Shown here one piece after another: positions 36,117-47,528 of a stretch of 64,000 nucleotides of DNA (positions are counted from its first letter, which is position 1; every line of letters starts with the position of its first letter). A program made the translations under genes and the position numbers. The notes under the pieces are model-generated. The model did no database searches and was not told the DNA's origin. It saw nothing but the letters and a program-made list of their open reading frames with translations. Source of the DNA: Cylindrobasidium torrendii FP15055 ss-10 (Eukaryota > Basidiomycota > Agaricomycetes > Agaricales > Physalacriaceae); contig KN880555.1 of NCBI GenBank assembly GCA_000934385.1, forward strand, positions 1 to 64,000, written 5' to 3'.

Positions 36117-38765
36117 TTAGTTCGAGAATAACATACGGTACACCCTAATGTGTCGAGGCGCTAGACTGCGTTCAAGGCGCCACTATCATCACAAGCGCAT
36201 CAGTATTTGTGATTGCAACATAGATAGGAAGGACACATACAGCGTTCATCTCATCCGCGGTCAACCACGACTTGCGACCGGACTAGCGCGAACGGATATC
36301 AGCACATATATTCAAGAAATTGAATGTCGACAACGCACGTCCAGGTCGATCTCGCTCGCTCGTTGGGGTAGCTTCCGCTTCCAGATGAATCCCACAGCAT
36401 AGAAAGCCATCATGACGGGAACGGCAAGGTAAGACGCTGGAGGAATTTCATCAGTAATCTGATTTAGAGGCAGAGGCAGAGGCGGAAACGCACAGAAGAA
36501 GGAGTCGGCAGCATCGGCGCCGCTCACAGACTTCCCGACGGGGAAGATGGCAACGTAGAACTGGGCGATGAGGACGAGCGCATTGACGAGGACACCGAAC
36601 CAGGAGCCCCAGACACCACCCATGGCTTTGAAGGGGAGTTCATCGAGGGAATGGCCTTGCGCTTTCCACGCTGCACGGAATCGGATGCTAGCGAAAAAAG
36701 GTGGTCTCAGCCCCGCGTTGCAGAGAGTACTCTTGGAAAACGACATACTGGCAGAGGAGAATGGACATCCAAGTTATAATTGTTGACAAACTCGAAATGG
36801 CGAGCAGCCATTTGACTGAGGGATCCTTTAGCGCCGACGAAAACGGGCGAGGTGTTTGTGACTTACAGACAGTATCAGCCGTCTCTTGGTCAGAGTTCAC
36901 ATATGCGATGGGCCCGAAGATGAGGATGGCAATGACAGCCGGGAGAGGACGACTTGACTTGTCGACTACATGGCGTTCAGGTCAACATCCAACGCAGCCA
37001 GGGTGCCGACATACCATATGCAAATATCTTTGGCGCAAATCCAGTCTCAGCCAATGCAGTCAAAGTACGAGAACCAGCGTAAACGCAAGACAGCCCAATT
37101 GAGAGCACAGAGATACAAATTGTCACATTGATGAAGTCTTATGGCCAAGTCAGGTTCACCGTATTCCTGAAGATCATGCCACTCACCATCAAGTCCTGAT
37201 ATGTTGGCGTGCTTGATAACCAGAACGAAGGGAGAAATAGCCTGGTTTGATCCACCCAAGAGGTCAGGCTCAGTATATGGAATGAGGAGGCCAATCAACG
37301 TGAGGGACACAACGAAGATCACAATCTGAGGTTCATAAGTTAGTGCAACCACAACACCTACCAATCGCTACCACGTACAATGCGCCAAAAGGTCTGCTTG
37401 ACAGCACCTGGTGTGTGAAAATATGGTTAGGGCCATCCTATGTAAAAGGCGAAACAAACATACCTGGCATCGTTTGCCTCGGGTTCTTCGTCTCACTAGC
37501 AGCTAGGCCAACAAGCTCTGTCCCCGCTACATAGTACGTCCCCATGTCAGAAAATCGATACGAGCCGGGTAGATACAGGGAAACATACACAGCGAAAAGG
37601 CCGCTGTGGAAGGGATGAATGCGGGTAACTTAGCAGAGGATCACTTGACGCACCAGTTACGAACACCGAGCAGACTCCTTTAAAGCCATGCGAAAACGCT
37701 CCGGGATTTTGCCAATATCTACCGCCGACGTACTCCCCATATTCACCACTCTTGGGACCACCACCGCAGACGCAGATGCTGTGCTGTGTGAGCAAGTTGA
37801 GAATACGGTGTAGTAAGAGGACGACGCACATTCCAATAAAGATGAACATCAGTATGACAAGAAGCTTTAAGCATGAGGACCAGAATTCTTCTTCGGCGAA
37901 CCCAAGCGTTCCAAAGACACTGAGGATGACTAGTTGCTGTTAGCCGCTGTACAATTGCTTTAAAGGGGCAGACATACTGATCACTGCAAAGAATATTGTC
38001 ACCCAAACGGACGGCGGTACATTCTGATTCCAATAATTCACGGTCTTGACGGCAACTGTGATTTCGAGGGGAAGAACGGCGGCCCATTGGAAGACATAGT
38101 TCCATCCCATGGCAAATGCAAACGACGGGTCGAGGAAACGAATAGCCAGAGTGTAGAAACCACCAGAGACGGGATAGAGAATGGACATCTCTCCAAGTGC
38201 CTATGGAAAGGTAAGCACATGTAGTTATCACAGCAAAGGATCTTACTTGAGTAACGTTGATGAGCATGAGACCAGTAAGCAGCCATCCAACGAGTACACC
38301 GCCGGGGCCGCCATTGCGCAAAGCCTCGCCTGAAGTGACGAAAAGACCAGTACCGATGCTACCGCCAACAGCAATCATATTCAAATGCCGAGTCTTCATC
38401 TTGGGTTGTAGAGTGGGCATATCACCCTCAATGTCGCGGGGGTCGATGCCATGGCCTTGCACAAGTTGTTCACTGTTGGGATCTTCAGTCGAATGGAATG
38501 CTAAACAGCGAAAGGCAATCTACCCAGTCGGTCCCGGCGCACGTTTGAAGCTCTCTGGCGAGATACCAATGCGCGTCCAAACCGTTTCCTTTGACGGATC
38601 GTAGATGGTCACCTTGGGCTTCTCCGACAGTTGGCCTCCGTGCTGAACAGCAGTCGCCTGGTCGCTGCTCGTCGTGTGGGATGCCCTCTCGTCGACCACA
38701 TCGACCACATCAACGATAGTCGAGCCATTTTGGCCTTTCTTCTCCTTTTCGCTGGAGGGATCCAT
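36117..38765 (-). CDS. amino acid permease, GAP-like (APC superfamily)
   Basis: Second proton/amino acid symporter in the window. The ATG at 38765 gives MDPSSEKEKKGQNGSTIVDV, a hydrophilic tail, then MKTRHLNMIAVGGSIGTGLF VTSGEALRNGG, the helix-1 motif. Further blocks: GGVLVGWLLTGLMLINVTQ, ALGEMSILYPVSGGFYTLAI, SFAFAMGWNYVFQWAAVLPL, ITVAVKTVNYWNQNVPPSVW, IRFRAAWKAQGHSLDELPFK, AVPVMMAFYAVGFIWKRKLP. Two small terminal introns give SGRKSWLTADEMNA and then WRLERSLAPRHIRVYRMLFS, a C-terminal tail typical of basidiomycete permeases; the stop is at 36117. There are about ten short introns, and borders between 36.8 and 37.9 kb are only partly resolved. Substrate unknown; general amino acid or proline-type carriers are the nearest in feel. 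Confidence 0.85.
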
Positions 38766-39401
38766 GTCGAAGGTCCACGCAGTTCATTACACCCTGACAG
38801 GCTTCGAGATTTATACTATTCAGAGAGCGCGTTGCATCCTGAATGTATATGACCTGCGGGCGGTGGTGTTCAGTGAATCGTCATGAATTTCTTCTTATCG
38901 CCCAGCCGAGACTCGGGGTGGTGGATAGCAGGGAACAAGGCAATTTTCGAACCAGAGTGTAACGTGCGCGTGCTAGAGACAGAAGGGTAGATACAGAAAG
39001 TCTTCAGAGGGGGCTGTGGATTGCATTGAGTGGTCATAAGGAACAATCAGCGCAAGCCAAAGGTTCAAATTTCCACTTGAGCTGCTGTGACCGTAAGGGA
39101 TACTTGTAGGGCTGGACGCGTCCGCTTAAGTTGAACCTGGCGTACGAGCGAAAAATCTGTCGTCTGGTGATTCAAGGCGTTATCTCGTCCTCTCTGCAAA
39201 TGTTGAATTTGATAGTTGCGACTTTCGACTGTCGATGATGGTCGGGAGCAGGCTGCTTCGGGTTTGGCCGACAACAATCATTTTGATCACAGCCCTGTCT
39301 GCACCTTGACATAGGCTTCCAAGTATTACAATTCTTCAATTATATCTATATAGGTTCTATTAAGCGTACATGCTATACATTGTACAAAGTCAAACAGTAC
39401 A
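38766..39401. other. intergenic
   Basis: Permease promoter side and 3' flank of the channel gene; no other feature was recognised. Confidence 0.5.
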
Positions 39402-41498
39402 CTACTGCATGGGCATCCCGTGCGGTAAAGGCGAATGGGGAAGGACTACAGGTTGCACAGGCATTGTGTAACGAATGTCGAGTTGCTCAAGTACGATGCG
39501 CAGATTTTTCATGAAGGCCGTCCGCCGTGCCCAACGTCCGCCCCAGTCCTGCCAGTTTGGACGGTCTATGTCATCGTCAGTATTGCCATCATCCCGGCCG
39601 AAAAGGATATAACTCACGTTCCATGGCCACGATGACATGAATCGCATTCTGCTTTTCTATCTTGTCGATGTTCAGATCCATCCCACTCCATTCCCTGGAG
39701 TTCTCGGGGATATGATGCTTGATGCATGATGGCCGCCTTGAGTTGCTCGATGCTCTCCAGCGGTATGTTGTACGCCATCATGAGGGTCGTGGTCTCCCCC
39801 ATCGAATAACTACGCCGAACGTTGTGGATCGTCTTGGCTTTGGAAAGCAAAGCGTTAGGTGCAACTATCTCCTGTCCGTCGAGCCTGCGGAATGTTGTTG
39901 CAAACAAACCGAATTCGCGCACTACAAGAGGCTGGAAAGCATTAGACCAGAGCATCGAGAATCAGTAGGCAAACCGACCTGGTCATCGATGAATACCAAA
40001 TCCCCGACGTCGAATACATGGGTGGCGAAGATGAAGATGAGAGACTCAAACAACGTCGCTGCCGAATTCCCAAATACGAAGGAAAAGCCGAGCACAATGG
40101 TACCCAAAGGGACAAGCGAAGCGACCGTGTTCTGGCGGTTGAAAATCAGGAGGAAGAGGAAGATCATGCAGAACAATGCCACAGCCAGCATTACACCGTC
40201 AAGTTTGAGAATCGCTGAACTCGCGTCCTTCAAACTGGCGACGAGGGCCTTGCGCTCCTTGTAAATTCTTTGTACAGTCTCCTTCATCTCCTGCTTCGTG
40301 ATGTCGCCATTTCCATCGCGGTCGAAGATGGCAAATGCGTCCTTGGCCGCTTCTATGGTGTCGAAATACGGATAGAAATCCTCCACTAGGAGAGCATCGC
40401 GAGTTGGGTCGCTGAGCGAGCTGAACACCCTCTTCGCGAGTTTGCGTGCATTGTGCACGCTGCCCATTTCCCCAGCGCGATTGAAGTCCGAGTTTTTGAG
40501 CGCGATCTGGCGGATTTGGTCGACGAATACTGCGGCAATGGCTTTTCGTCTCCGTTTTCGGTCCTTTCGTATGTCTCCTTGACTGGCTATCTTTGGCTCG
40601 ACAGGGCCTCCAGTTGCCGTGGCGGGGGTTTTGCCGTTCCCTTTGAGTCCGAGTTTCTTCGTCCAAGTCTTGGTTTCCGACATCGAGAGGCGGTCGAGCG
40701 CACGGAGCGCAAGCTGGTTTTCTGCGAGCCTATCGGCGAGCGCTTTCTGGTGGAAACGGATTGCAACGAGGTGGAGAGCAAGCTTCTCCGCGAGCAGGAG
40801 GACGCTACATCCGAAGAATGCTTGGAGTACTCGATTAAGGGTGACCCAATAGGACTGCTCCGGCTTGAGGATGGTTCTTATTATACCAAGCGCTATCCAT
40901 GACCATGAGACGTCCAGAACAAGCTTGAGCCAACCAGAAACAGCCACTGCAAGCTAAACAAAGGAAGTTAAATATTTGAACTTGGGTTGAATATCCTGCG
41001 CACCTCTATTTGAACCTGCAGCCGCTCAATATGACCGCCAAACAAGGCGACCAAAGCAATGATGAGTTGGGGGATCAGGTCGACCACAAGATAGGTGATA
41101 CAGCCTGCGACCCAGGTCGCGGTGATCCAAAGCGACCAAGTGTGCACCTGCGCGCGCGCGGATGTGTCCGAGAACTTGAAGATTACCACCAGAAAAGGAG
41201 TGATGCATATACCGCCGCCCAACACCGCGGCAAGTAGGGTACGAACGGGGCGCGAGAGTTTCATATAGGCAGCATAGACCGCACGTACACGAACAGCCTT
41301 GGTTTGTAGCTTTTCATTCTTCTCTGCCTCCTCCTTTTCGTTCCAGTCGAATCCATTAGAATTTATCGTGTCCGTGTCCGTGTCTGTGTCGGAATCATTC
41401 CCGCCGTTCTCCAACTTCTGTTTGCCTTTGTCGACCGCTGGGATTGGCGGTGTCAAGTCGGTGGGACGCGGTGCAAAGTCATGTTCTTTGATGTCCAT
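39402..41498 (-). CDS. EF-hand mechanosensitive ion channel (MscS family, fungal Msy1/Msy2 type)
   Basis: Stretch-gated channel, likely in the ER or cell membrane, linking hypo-osmotic swelling to Ca2+ signals in yeasts that have the family. The ATG at 41498 opens a hydrophilic tail with an Asp-Thr repeat (DTDTDTDT). The first helices include RTLLAAVLGGGICITPFLVV and AGCITYLVVDLIPQLIIALV, then WIALGIIRTILKPEQSYWVT. A basic cytosolic segment leads to an EF-hand: DAFAIFDRDGNGDITKQEMK, with the Asp/Asn/Asp/Glu ligands of a working loop. The pore region follows: LDGVMLAVALFCMIFLFLLI, VASLVPLGTIVLGFSFVFGN, HVFDVGDLVFIDDQ. After an intron comes EFGLFATTFRRLDGQEIVAP and the C-terminal cage ending PNWQDWGGRWARR and PHGMPMQ. 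Length is about 650-670 residues with few introns. Assignment is firm; role is by family. Confidence 0.9.
41367..41394 (-). repeat. coding microsatellite (Asp-Thr repeat)
   Basis: A GTCCGT/GTCTGT hexamer array inside the channel gene, read on the minus strand as alternating Asp and Thr codons in the disordered N-terminal tail. Likely length-variable between strains. Confidence 0.5.
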
Positions 41499-41562
41499 GG
41501 CGGGGGGACGCGGACGTCACAGTCAAAAGGCAGGATGAGCTTAAAGTTATAGCAGGCTCCTC

Positions 41563-41572
41563 TTTTATTATA
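41563..41572 (-). promoter_or_regulatory. TATA-like element of the mechanosensitive channel gene
   Basis: TATAATAAAA on the minus strand, about 65 bases upstream of the ATG at 41498. Confidence 0.35.
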
Positions 41573-41753
41573 TCCCTGTAGGGCGCACTGTGATCAGTGA
41601 TCGTGGTGAGTTATCCCCATGCGTATGACAGTTTCTCCAACACGACACGATCCTGCCGGCAAGTGTGCCATTCCACCTTTCAAAAGAGGTCTGGATATTA
41701 CGTATGTTGACAAGTACAGCGGAGAAGAGAATTTGTACAGTCCTACTTGGTTA

Positions 41754-43970
41754 TTATACCTTTTCGTCTGCTCGCTGCTCGTTCTGTGCGATGCGCAACG
41801 TTCCTTCAGAGCCACGCTCTTCGATCCCACGAGAACTTGTAGGGGCTGCACACGGCTGAGCAAATTGCGTTACAGAAAGACACAACGCCTTACCTCGATA
41901 AAAGCTGTCTTGAGACTCATTGGATAACTCTTCCAAACTTCTGCCCATCGTCTCTGGGAGAAGCAAAGTAGAAAAGATCCCCGTCATCATGAAGAATGCG
42001 AAGATCTCGAGACTAAACACGGTAAGAAAGGTGGAGACGATACAAATATGGAACATACATGTGATTCAGAAACTTATCCTTGCCATGGATATTCTTTAGT
42101 CTGGCGAAACCAACCTGCGCGACGATAGCGCCAAGCTTGCCACTGGCAGCTGATATACCATGGGCGGTGGAGCGATATCTCGTTGGGAACACCTCTCCAG
42201 GTATAACAAATGTCGTCGTGTTGGGCTCAAAGTTCTGAAAGAAGTTGCACATGCAGTATAGCCACACGAATGCGCTGCGCCCCGGTTGCTCCTCCATCAT
42301 AGCGTTGTATCCGAATCCTACGACCTCTCAGCGTCAGGCAGGAACAGGATGATATACGACTCTCGACGCACCCATGACGATAAAGAGAGCGGTCAAGACA
42401 ATAAATCCCATGAGCTGAATTGGCTTGCGACCCCATTTGTCGATGAAGAGGAAGCAGAACCAATATCCGGGGATGAGGCCACCAACAGAGAGAATGATGT
42501 TCCCAACACAAATGTTCTTCAGGTCCTTGTATACTTTCAACGAACCGGTAACGCCTTTGGGTGTACCAAACCCAATAGCCTTGATGACAATGCTCGAGTT
42601 GAGACCAAGACCGTAGAAGGCGATCTGAGAAGTCAGTCTATAGGCCTGGTATGCTACCGGGTCACGTACATCAAGAGCAAACCATGACCAAGCCGTCCCA
42701 AGAAGGACCTTGCCATTCTTCCACTGCCCAAAGTGAGCCTTGAAATCTGCCCACGACGCTTTTGGGGCTTGTGCTCTGGGTGGCGATTCCAAGTCACCCT
42801 CATCGTGCCCCTTCAATTCCTTGTTGACACTGTCGATATCATTCTCTGCCTGCTCCAAGTTCCGAAGGACGTCCATGGTATAGCGAGGGCTTTCGGGAAT
42901 CGTAAGGCGGAAATACAGCGCTAGCACTCCTGGGACACAGCCAAGTCCGATGAGGAGGCGCCATGGACGGTCGACCGAGTAGTAGTAACCGTCTGGGTTC
43001 GCTAGTATTTTGTCTTTGTAGATGACAGTAACGACCAGTCCCACCAACGCAGCGGCAAGATTTCCCCATCCTTGGAACGCAAACGTCGCTGTCATCAGGC
43101 GGCCTCGCAACCTACAAATGCATAAGACTTTTATGTGACAGATGTAGGAAAATTCTGACCTCGTTGCGGCGAATTCAGAGGAGACAACTGCACTCGTAGG
43201 ATAGTCTCCACCGATCCCTACACCCATCTACAATTATCATCAGGACGGAAAAAGGCGAGAATCAAGCGTCAACCTACAATAAAACGCCATACGACGAGCA
43301 CGCCAAATATGTTGATAGCGTGCCCATTTGCAGAAAGGCATTGCCCAAACGTTCCAACAATCATGATTATGAGCTCCACGCCATCTTCAGAATGTAAGAA
43401 AGCAGGCAGAGAGTGACTGAATGACCTACACATCCGCTTTCTCCCAACCACGTCCGCGAGCCATCCAAACAAAAGCTGGCCGACTAGTGTACCGATTGGA
43501 GTTGCGACCTTGATTGCTAGATCTTGGTCTGTGCTAAGGGTATAATCTGTCCGTCCCCGCGGTTAGTGGTTTGAACAGAGTAGCTGAGCTGCAAAGAAGA
43601 CACAAACCCCATCCGCCATAGACATATCCAATCATCACCGACGCAATGTTAATGGCGAAGATGTCGTACCTGTACACAGCGGCGTGAGGAAGTTTCAGAG
43701 CAAGGGGAAACAGACATACGCATCGGCGAAGAAGCCTACACCAGCTACGCATACAACCTTGACATGGAACCACCTTGGCAAAGGTGAGTACTTGGTGCAT
43801 GGATGACAGTGAGCTACGCACGAGAATTTGGCATTGTCCACCTCCGCAAGCGCAGCCCTCCGTCGTTCATCCAGTGTATAGTGAGCCGGTGCACTTGTTG
43901 GTCGTTTCTTTGTAGCATTTGCTATAGCCGGGGAAGAGGTGCTGCTACCTGGCAGAGCGTTCGCAGCCAT
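41754..43970 (-). CDS. inorganic phosphate transporter, Pho84-type (MFS, PHS family)
   Basis: High-affinity H+/phosphate symporter of the plasma membrane, 12 expected helices. The ATG at 43970 gives [20 protein letters not shown], then [20 protein letters not shown] and [24 protein letters not shown], the conserved start of the family. Further blocks: [48 protein letters not shown] (the phosphate-transporter signature), [40 protein letters not shown], a central loop, [14 protein letters not shown] sequence, [79 protein letters not shown] last intron joins FYR to [12 protein letters not shown], and the gene stops at 41754. At least seven introns. Expected to be induced by low phosphate; no regulatory site was identified. 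Confidence 0.9.
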
Positions 43971-43982
43971 TGCAGGTATCGG

Positions 43983-44431
43983 TCAACACAGAGATTGGCG
44001 CCATGACTTTATAGCGTATCGCTCGCCTAGGGTAGTTGCGTCCAGGGCGACCATACGCAGGACACGTTCGTCGGTAGTGAACTTGAAGCCAATGTCGGTC
44101 TCTCGCGATGGCACAGGGTGGTTGTTTGTGTTGAGACGTGGTAAGGTAGCTTCACTGTCCACGCATGTGCACCTCAAAGGCGCCAGGATTATCTCCAGGG
44201 CTCTCTGGTGCGCATATCCGAAGGGCGTTGGCAATATCTTTGGGTGACAGATTGCTGGATCCGCCGACGAAGCTGGGTTGGAACTTGCAGAAAGAGGGAA
44301 GTCCTAGATCCCTGGTATAGCTCGGTTCCAATTCGGCCTTTTGTGTAACCTGTTGATATTAGCCCGCTGTTGGAGTCAGGTTTGAAAGACAGGTGGTGTA
44401 CTCACTGCTTAAGTTGGATGCTGTGGGCCAT
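43983..44431 (-). pseudogene. possible decayed gene upstream of the phosphate transporter
   Basis: The ATG at 44431 reads MAHSIQLK and then meets CAGTGAGT, which looks like an intron donor after CAG that has lost one G. Past a plausible acceptor (ATCAACAG) a different frame is clearly coding-like: QVTQKAELEPSYTRDLGLPS, then FVGGSSNLSPKDIANALRIC and GDNPGAFEVH. This stops, but the next frame carries on as VDSEATLPRLNTNNHPVPSR, ETDIGFKFTTDERVLRMVAL and LGERYAIKSWRQSLC to a stop at 43983, only 13 bases before the transporter start. Two one-base shifts would explain it. Alternatives are a sequencing error, an unusual splice pattern, or chance. The family is not recognised. Confidence 0.35.
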
Positions 44432-44749
44432 TATTCTAACTCTTAGCAATCATCGCCGAACGTTCCCAGTTCCTTTGTCCTGCTAATGTGCCTCGGAAAA
44501 TATCCATCTTATTTGAAGGTACTTAGTGGTCGAAGGGCAAGCGTTACACGCGAGTCCCATCATTTACTGTACCACTCGATCTACTTGCAGCAACTTAAGT
44601 CTTATGTACTGGTCATCCGTAATATAGATACAGAACACGCAGTCCTTATACTGATGTGATACTGCTCGAGTGTTTAACGTTGACAACTCATCTAGAGCAC
44701 AAATACAAAATATATCGATACACACATACTCAAGCTGAGATATGAGAGA

Positions 44750-45588
44750 TTAGAAGCGGCGCAACATCGAGGCGCCGTGGTCGTCCAGCCTCAAGCTTTG
44801 CCTACGCGCCTCCTTGTTCATGGCTGCCTCAGACACTTCGATTTCCCTCGTCCTCGATGTCCATATCATGATTGCCGCGAATAATGCGAACAACCACTCG
44901 ATATATGGCGTAATGACCAAGGGTTTAACTATTCGAGGCGTCAGTTGATGGTCGATATCGAGTAGGGCTGGAAGCGTACTGAACCCATACTCGCTGTACT
45001 TTGTCGACTGATTCAGAATATCAAGCAAGACGTCTACAACTTTGTCGGGTACGTGCAGCTCCCCGACGTGGACGTCTACGCCCGCGCTGTCGTTCGCAAA
45101 CACAACGGTGAATGCGATGTGGCTGCCCAGCAGCAACAGGGAGAGAAGGAGAAAACCCAGCGCCTCGATTTCGGGGACACGACGCGAGGAACGATAGCGC
45201 TGGACGCAGCTGGAAAGCAGAAGGCAAATAATAGCAGTAGCAAATATCACAAAGCTGGCGCCGAAAGACACGATGACTGGTGGGAGGATATCTACCGAAA
45301 CGTTAATTTCAAGTAAGGGTGTTTGTCAAGTATTGGGCGTACTGCTGGCGCTGACTGACACGTCGGTGCAGGGCACGAAGAACAGCGTTCGACATGGTTG
45401 CTCTGCCAGGCCATCTCGAATGGAATCGCTCTTGTGTTTGGCTTTTATTGCGGCATTCACGCCTGCCACTGTTGTGAGCCCTTGTTTGCGAGACGGAAAC
45501 CCGGAAGATGGGGCGCACCGGTCCCTATTGTAGCAATGCCACTCACAACGACGAGGAGCAGAGAGATTACACGTGCATTCGGAGGCAT
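44750..45588 (-). CDS. small multi-pass membrane protein, function unknown
   Basis: Three exons assemble cleanly from the ATG at 45588: MPPNARVISLLLVVVSGIAT IG; a 50-base intron (GTGCGC...CAACAG) to VAGVNAAIKAKHKSDSIRDG; and a second (GTACGC...CGGTAG) to NILPPVIVSFGASFVIFATA. Four hydrophobic helices are visible: the N-terminus; VSFGASFVIFATAIICLLLS; EALGFLLLSLLLLGSHIAFT; and YIEWLFALFAAIMIWTSRTR. Between helices 3 and 4 lies a soluble loop of about 70 residues. The tail ends SLRLDDHGASMLRRF. The layout (short cytosolic ends, one large loop) is like tetraspan proteins, but no family motif was recognised. Both splice joins are canonical and keep the frame, so I trust the model but not a function. 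Confidence 0.7.
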
Positions 45589-46231
45589 GGTCAGATTGAA
45601 GCAGGTGGGGGTTATGGACACAAGAGAGCTTTCTTATGTACTGTGAATGGTGGGAGCCATTAAGATAGACGGACCGCTCGGCTGACGTCGACCTCTTGAT
45701 CACAACGAGGTGAACTCATGTGAAAGATGAGGCCAAAGGTACTAAAGGAATGGTCATACCCGTCGATATTCAAGCTCAAGTCTGGCGGTAACGTTGGGAG
45801 GGTGGGAGGATGGGTCGGGATAATATGGCGGCTGCGATTATCACCATGGCTTTGCTTGCCATTGATTCGGAGTGAATGTCCTGGGTCCACATGCTCCCAC
45901 ATACATGACTAAATCATAATTAAATGAAACCCGTGGCAATGGGCGGAGCGTCGACGTCGTTGGGCGCACTGCTCGTCGCTACCCAAGCACGTTCGAACTT
46001 GTATCGAACGGTTGGCTCCCGGAGTCGGTCGATAGCGAGTTGACAGTTTATCATTATGGATGACCATGCTTACGGGTAGCCGGGCAGGGCAAAGTCGTTT
46101 TTTGCGCGTGCGTACACACTCAGGTTCCGACCTGTAGTAAGCAGCTTCTAGCGCAACCAAAGGATTAGTGCACTCCAAGAAAATCCAAGTGGATCTGTTG
46201 TTGATGATTTGTTGTGTTAGAAAAGGAGAGT
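45589..46231. other. intergenic
   Basis: Upstream of the small membrane protein gene; short frames only, no motif. Confidence 0.45.
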
Positions 46232-46327
46232 TCAGGTGAAAAGGAGGACGAGGCCAAGTGCGAGTAGGATGAAGTAAAGGGTTGCTTCAAACCCCTGCCG
46301 TATGGCCGCGGAGGCGAAATTGTCCAT
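46232..46327 (-). CDS. 31-residue single-helix membrane micro-protein candidate
   Basis: The ATG at 46327 opens a frame reading MDNFASAAIRQGFEATLYFI followed by LLALGLVLLFT and stop. It is a short amphipathic start plus one strong hydrophobic helix, like the small subunits of membrane complexes. A CTATATAG element lies about 50 bases upstream (46375-46382). Codon choice is C-ending and gene-like. No homologue was recognised, and a first exon of a larger gene cannot be excluded. Confidence 0.35.
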   Translation of the reverse strand: MDNFASAAIRQGFEATLYFILLALGLVLLFT

Positions 46328-46592
46328 TATAGAATAGGCACACATAATTGATCCGAGCCATAATGAAGAGACCGCTATATAGCCTCCGACTATGTTCAGA
46401 AATTGCAGAACAGCTACACATCCGTGTAAAGTGTATTCTCCAACATGGAGAGATTTTTTCTGTGAATTTTAAAACATTTTAGAACGGGGTGACGACCGGG
46501 AATCCTCACACGGTTATTGTTGCTCGGCGATTCAGGGAACCTGGATCAGGAAGTGCCGGACTTGCCGTTGACAATAGAACATTCCTCGCCAG

Positions 46593-46600
46593 TATATAAA
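46593..46600 (+). promoter_or_regulatory. TATA box
   Basis: TATATAAA lies 52 bases before the ATG at 46652, followed by a strong CT-rich tract. Confidence 0.5.
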
Positions 46601-46651
46601 ACGCGATACGTCCGAGCTTTTCCTCTCCTCCCCCCCTCTCCCTCTCATGCC

Positions 46652-47246
46652 ATGCCCCAGACGGTGTTGGGCTCATCGCCTTGTATGTCATTTTCGCCTA
46701 TTGCTGGCGTTGCTAACGTCGTCTTCAGCGTTGCCAATAGATATCAAAAGCGGTATGCCCACTCAGATGTCCCCGCCCACCCCGAAGCTCATTATCATTC
46801 CCCCCGCCCCAAGGTCTGCTCATCTATACTCGGCTCACCGCCGATACAACGCGCGACGACGGGAACAACCGCCAGTGCCTACGGTGTCGCCAGGGTCAGC
46901 ATGCGCCATCTGTTCATTGTCGCACACTCTTTCTCACAATCACATCCCCCTCCCCACAGGCACAGTGATCGCAGTCCTCGAGCAAACGTTCCTCAAACTT
47001 CTCCGCCTGGCTATCCCTCTCTCAGCCAGAGAGCGCATTTGGAGATGCACGGCCTGTCCATGGCGCAGCAGTCTCACTGCAAAGTGCGTACTTATCCACT
47101 CTCGCCCTTGGTCCGAGTCGACCCTGACAACGACACAGAGTCCAACCGCCAATCGTGCATCGCCCGTTCTCCTTCAGTGCAGTCAAAGAAGTCAACCCCA
47201 TCCACCTCATTGCGGAATCATGGCACCGTCCTCCCTCCATCGTTGA
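46652..47246 (+). CDS. small proline/serine-rich hypothetical protein
   Basis: The ATG at 46652 gives MPQTVLGSSP. An intron with canonical ends and a GCTAAC branch site (GTATGT...TCTTCAG) leads to SLPIDIKSGMPTQMSPPTPK. A second intron (GTCAGC...CCCACAG) joins VSPG to HSDRSPRANVPQTSPPGYPS, and a third (GTGCGT...GACACAG) joins HCK to SPTANRASPVLLQCSQRSQP, ending at 47246. The overlapping upstream ATG at 46647 gives a frame that stops right after splicing, so 46652 is preferred. The product is about 140 residues, mostly disordered, basic, with no domain. The well-formed promoter supports transcription. Coding status of the last exon is uncertain. Confidence 0.45.
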
Positions 47247-47528
47247 GCAGCAGCCGCTCACCCTACCATCCATCAGGCTTGACCCGCCCCATTGAACCCA
47301 TTCTCTTGCTGTGGCTCTCCTCGCGCTTTCTTTTTCTCATTCTTGCTTTGGTTATCTTATTTGTCCGCCGTTTAACACACTTCTCTCTCATCCTCTGGAA
47401 GGCCTGTGTATTAGTAGATAACTTGCATACCAAGGTCGTTCTCAAATCGAAATCATCGTCTGGTCCGTGGCTTCATCAATGAAAATTTGTCCAAATGCCT
47501 AGATAAATACAAAAGTCCTTTCGCTTGG

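Noticed and set aside
46517..47482. Single 321-codon unspliced ORF
   Set aside because: Begins with a non-ATG codon upstream of the TATA box and reads through three good introns of the spliced model starting at 46652.
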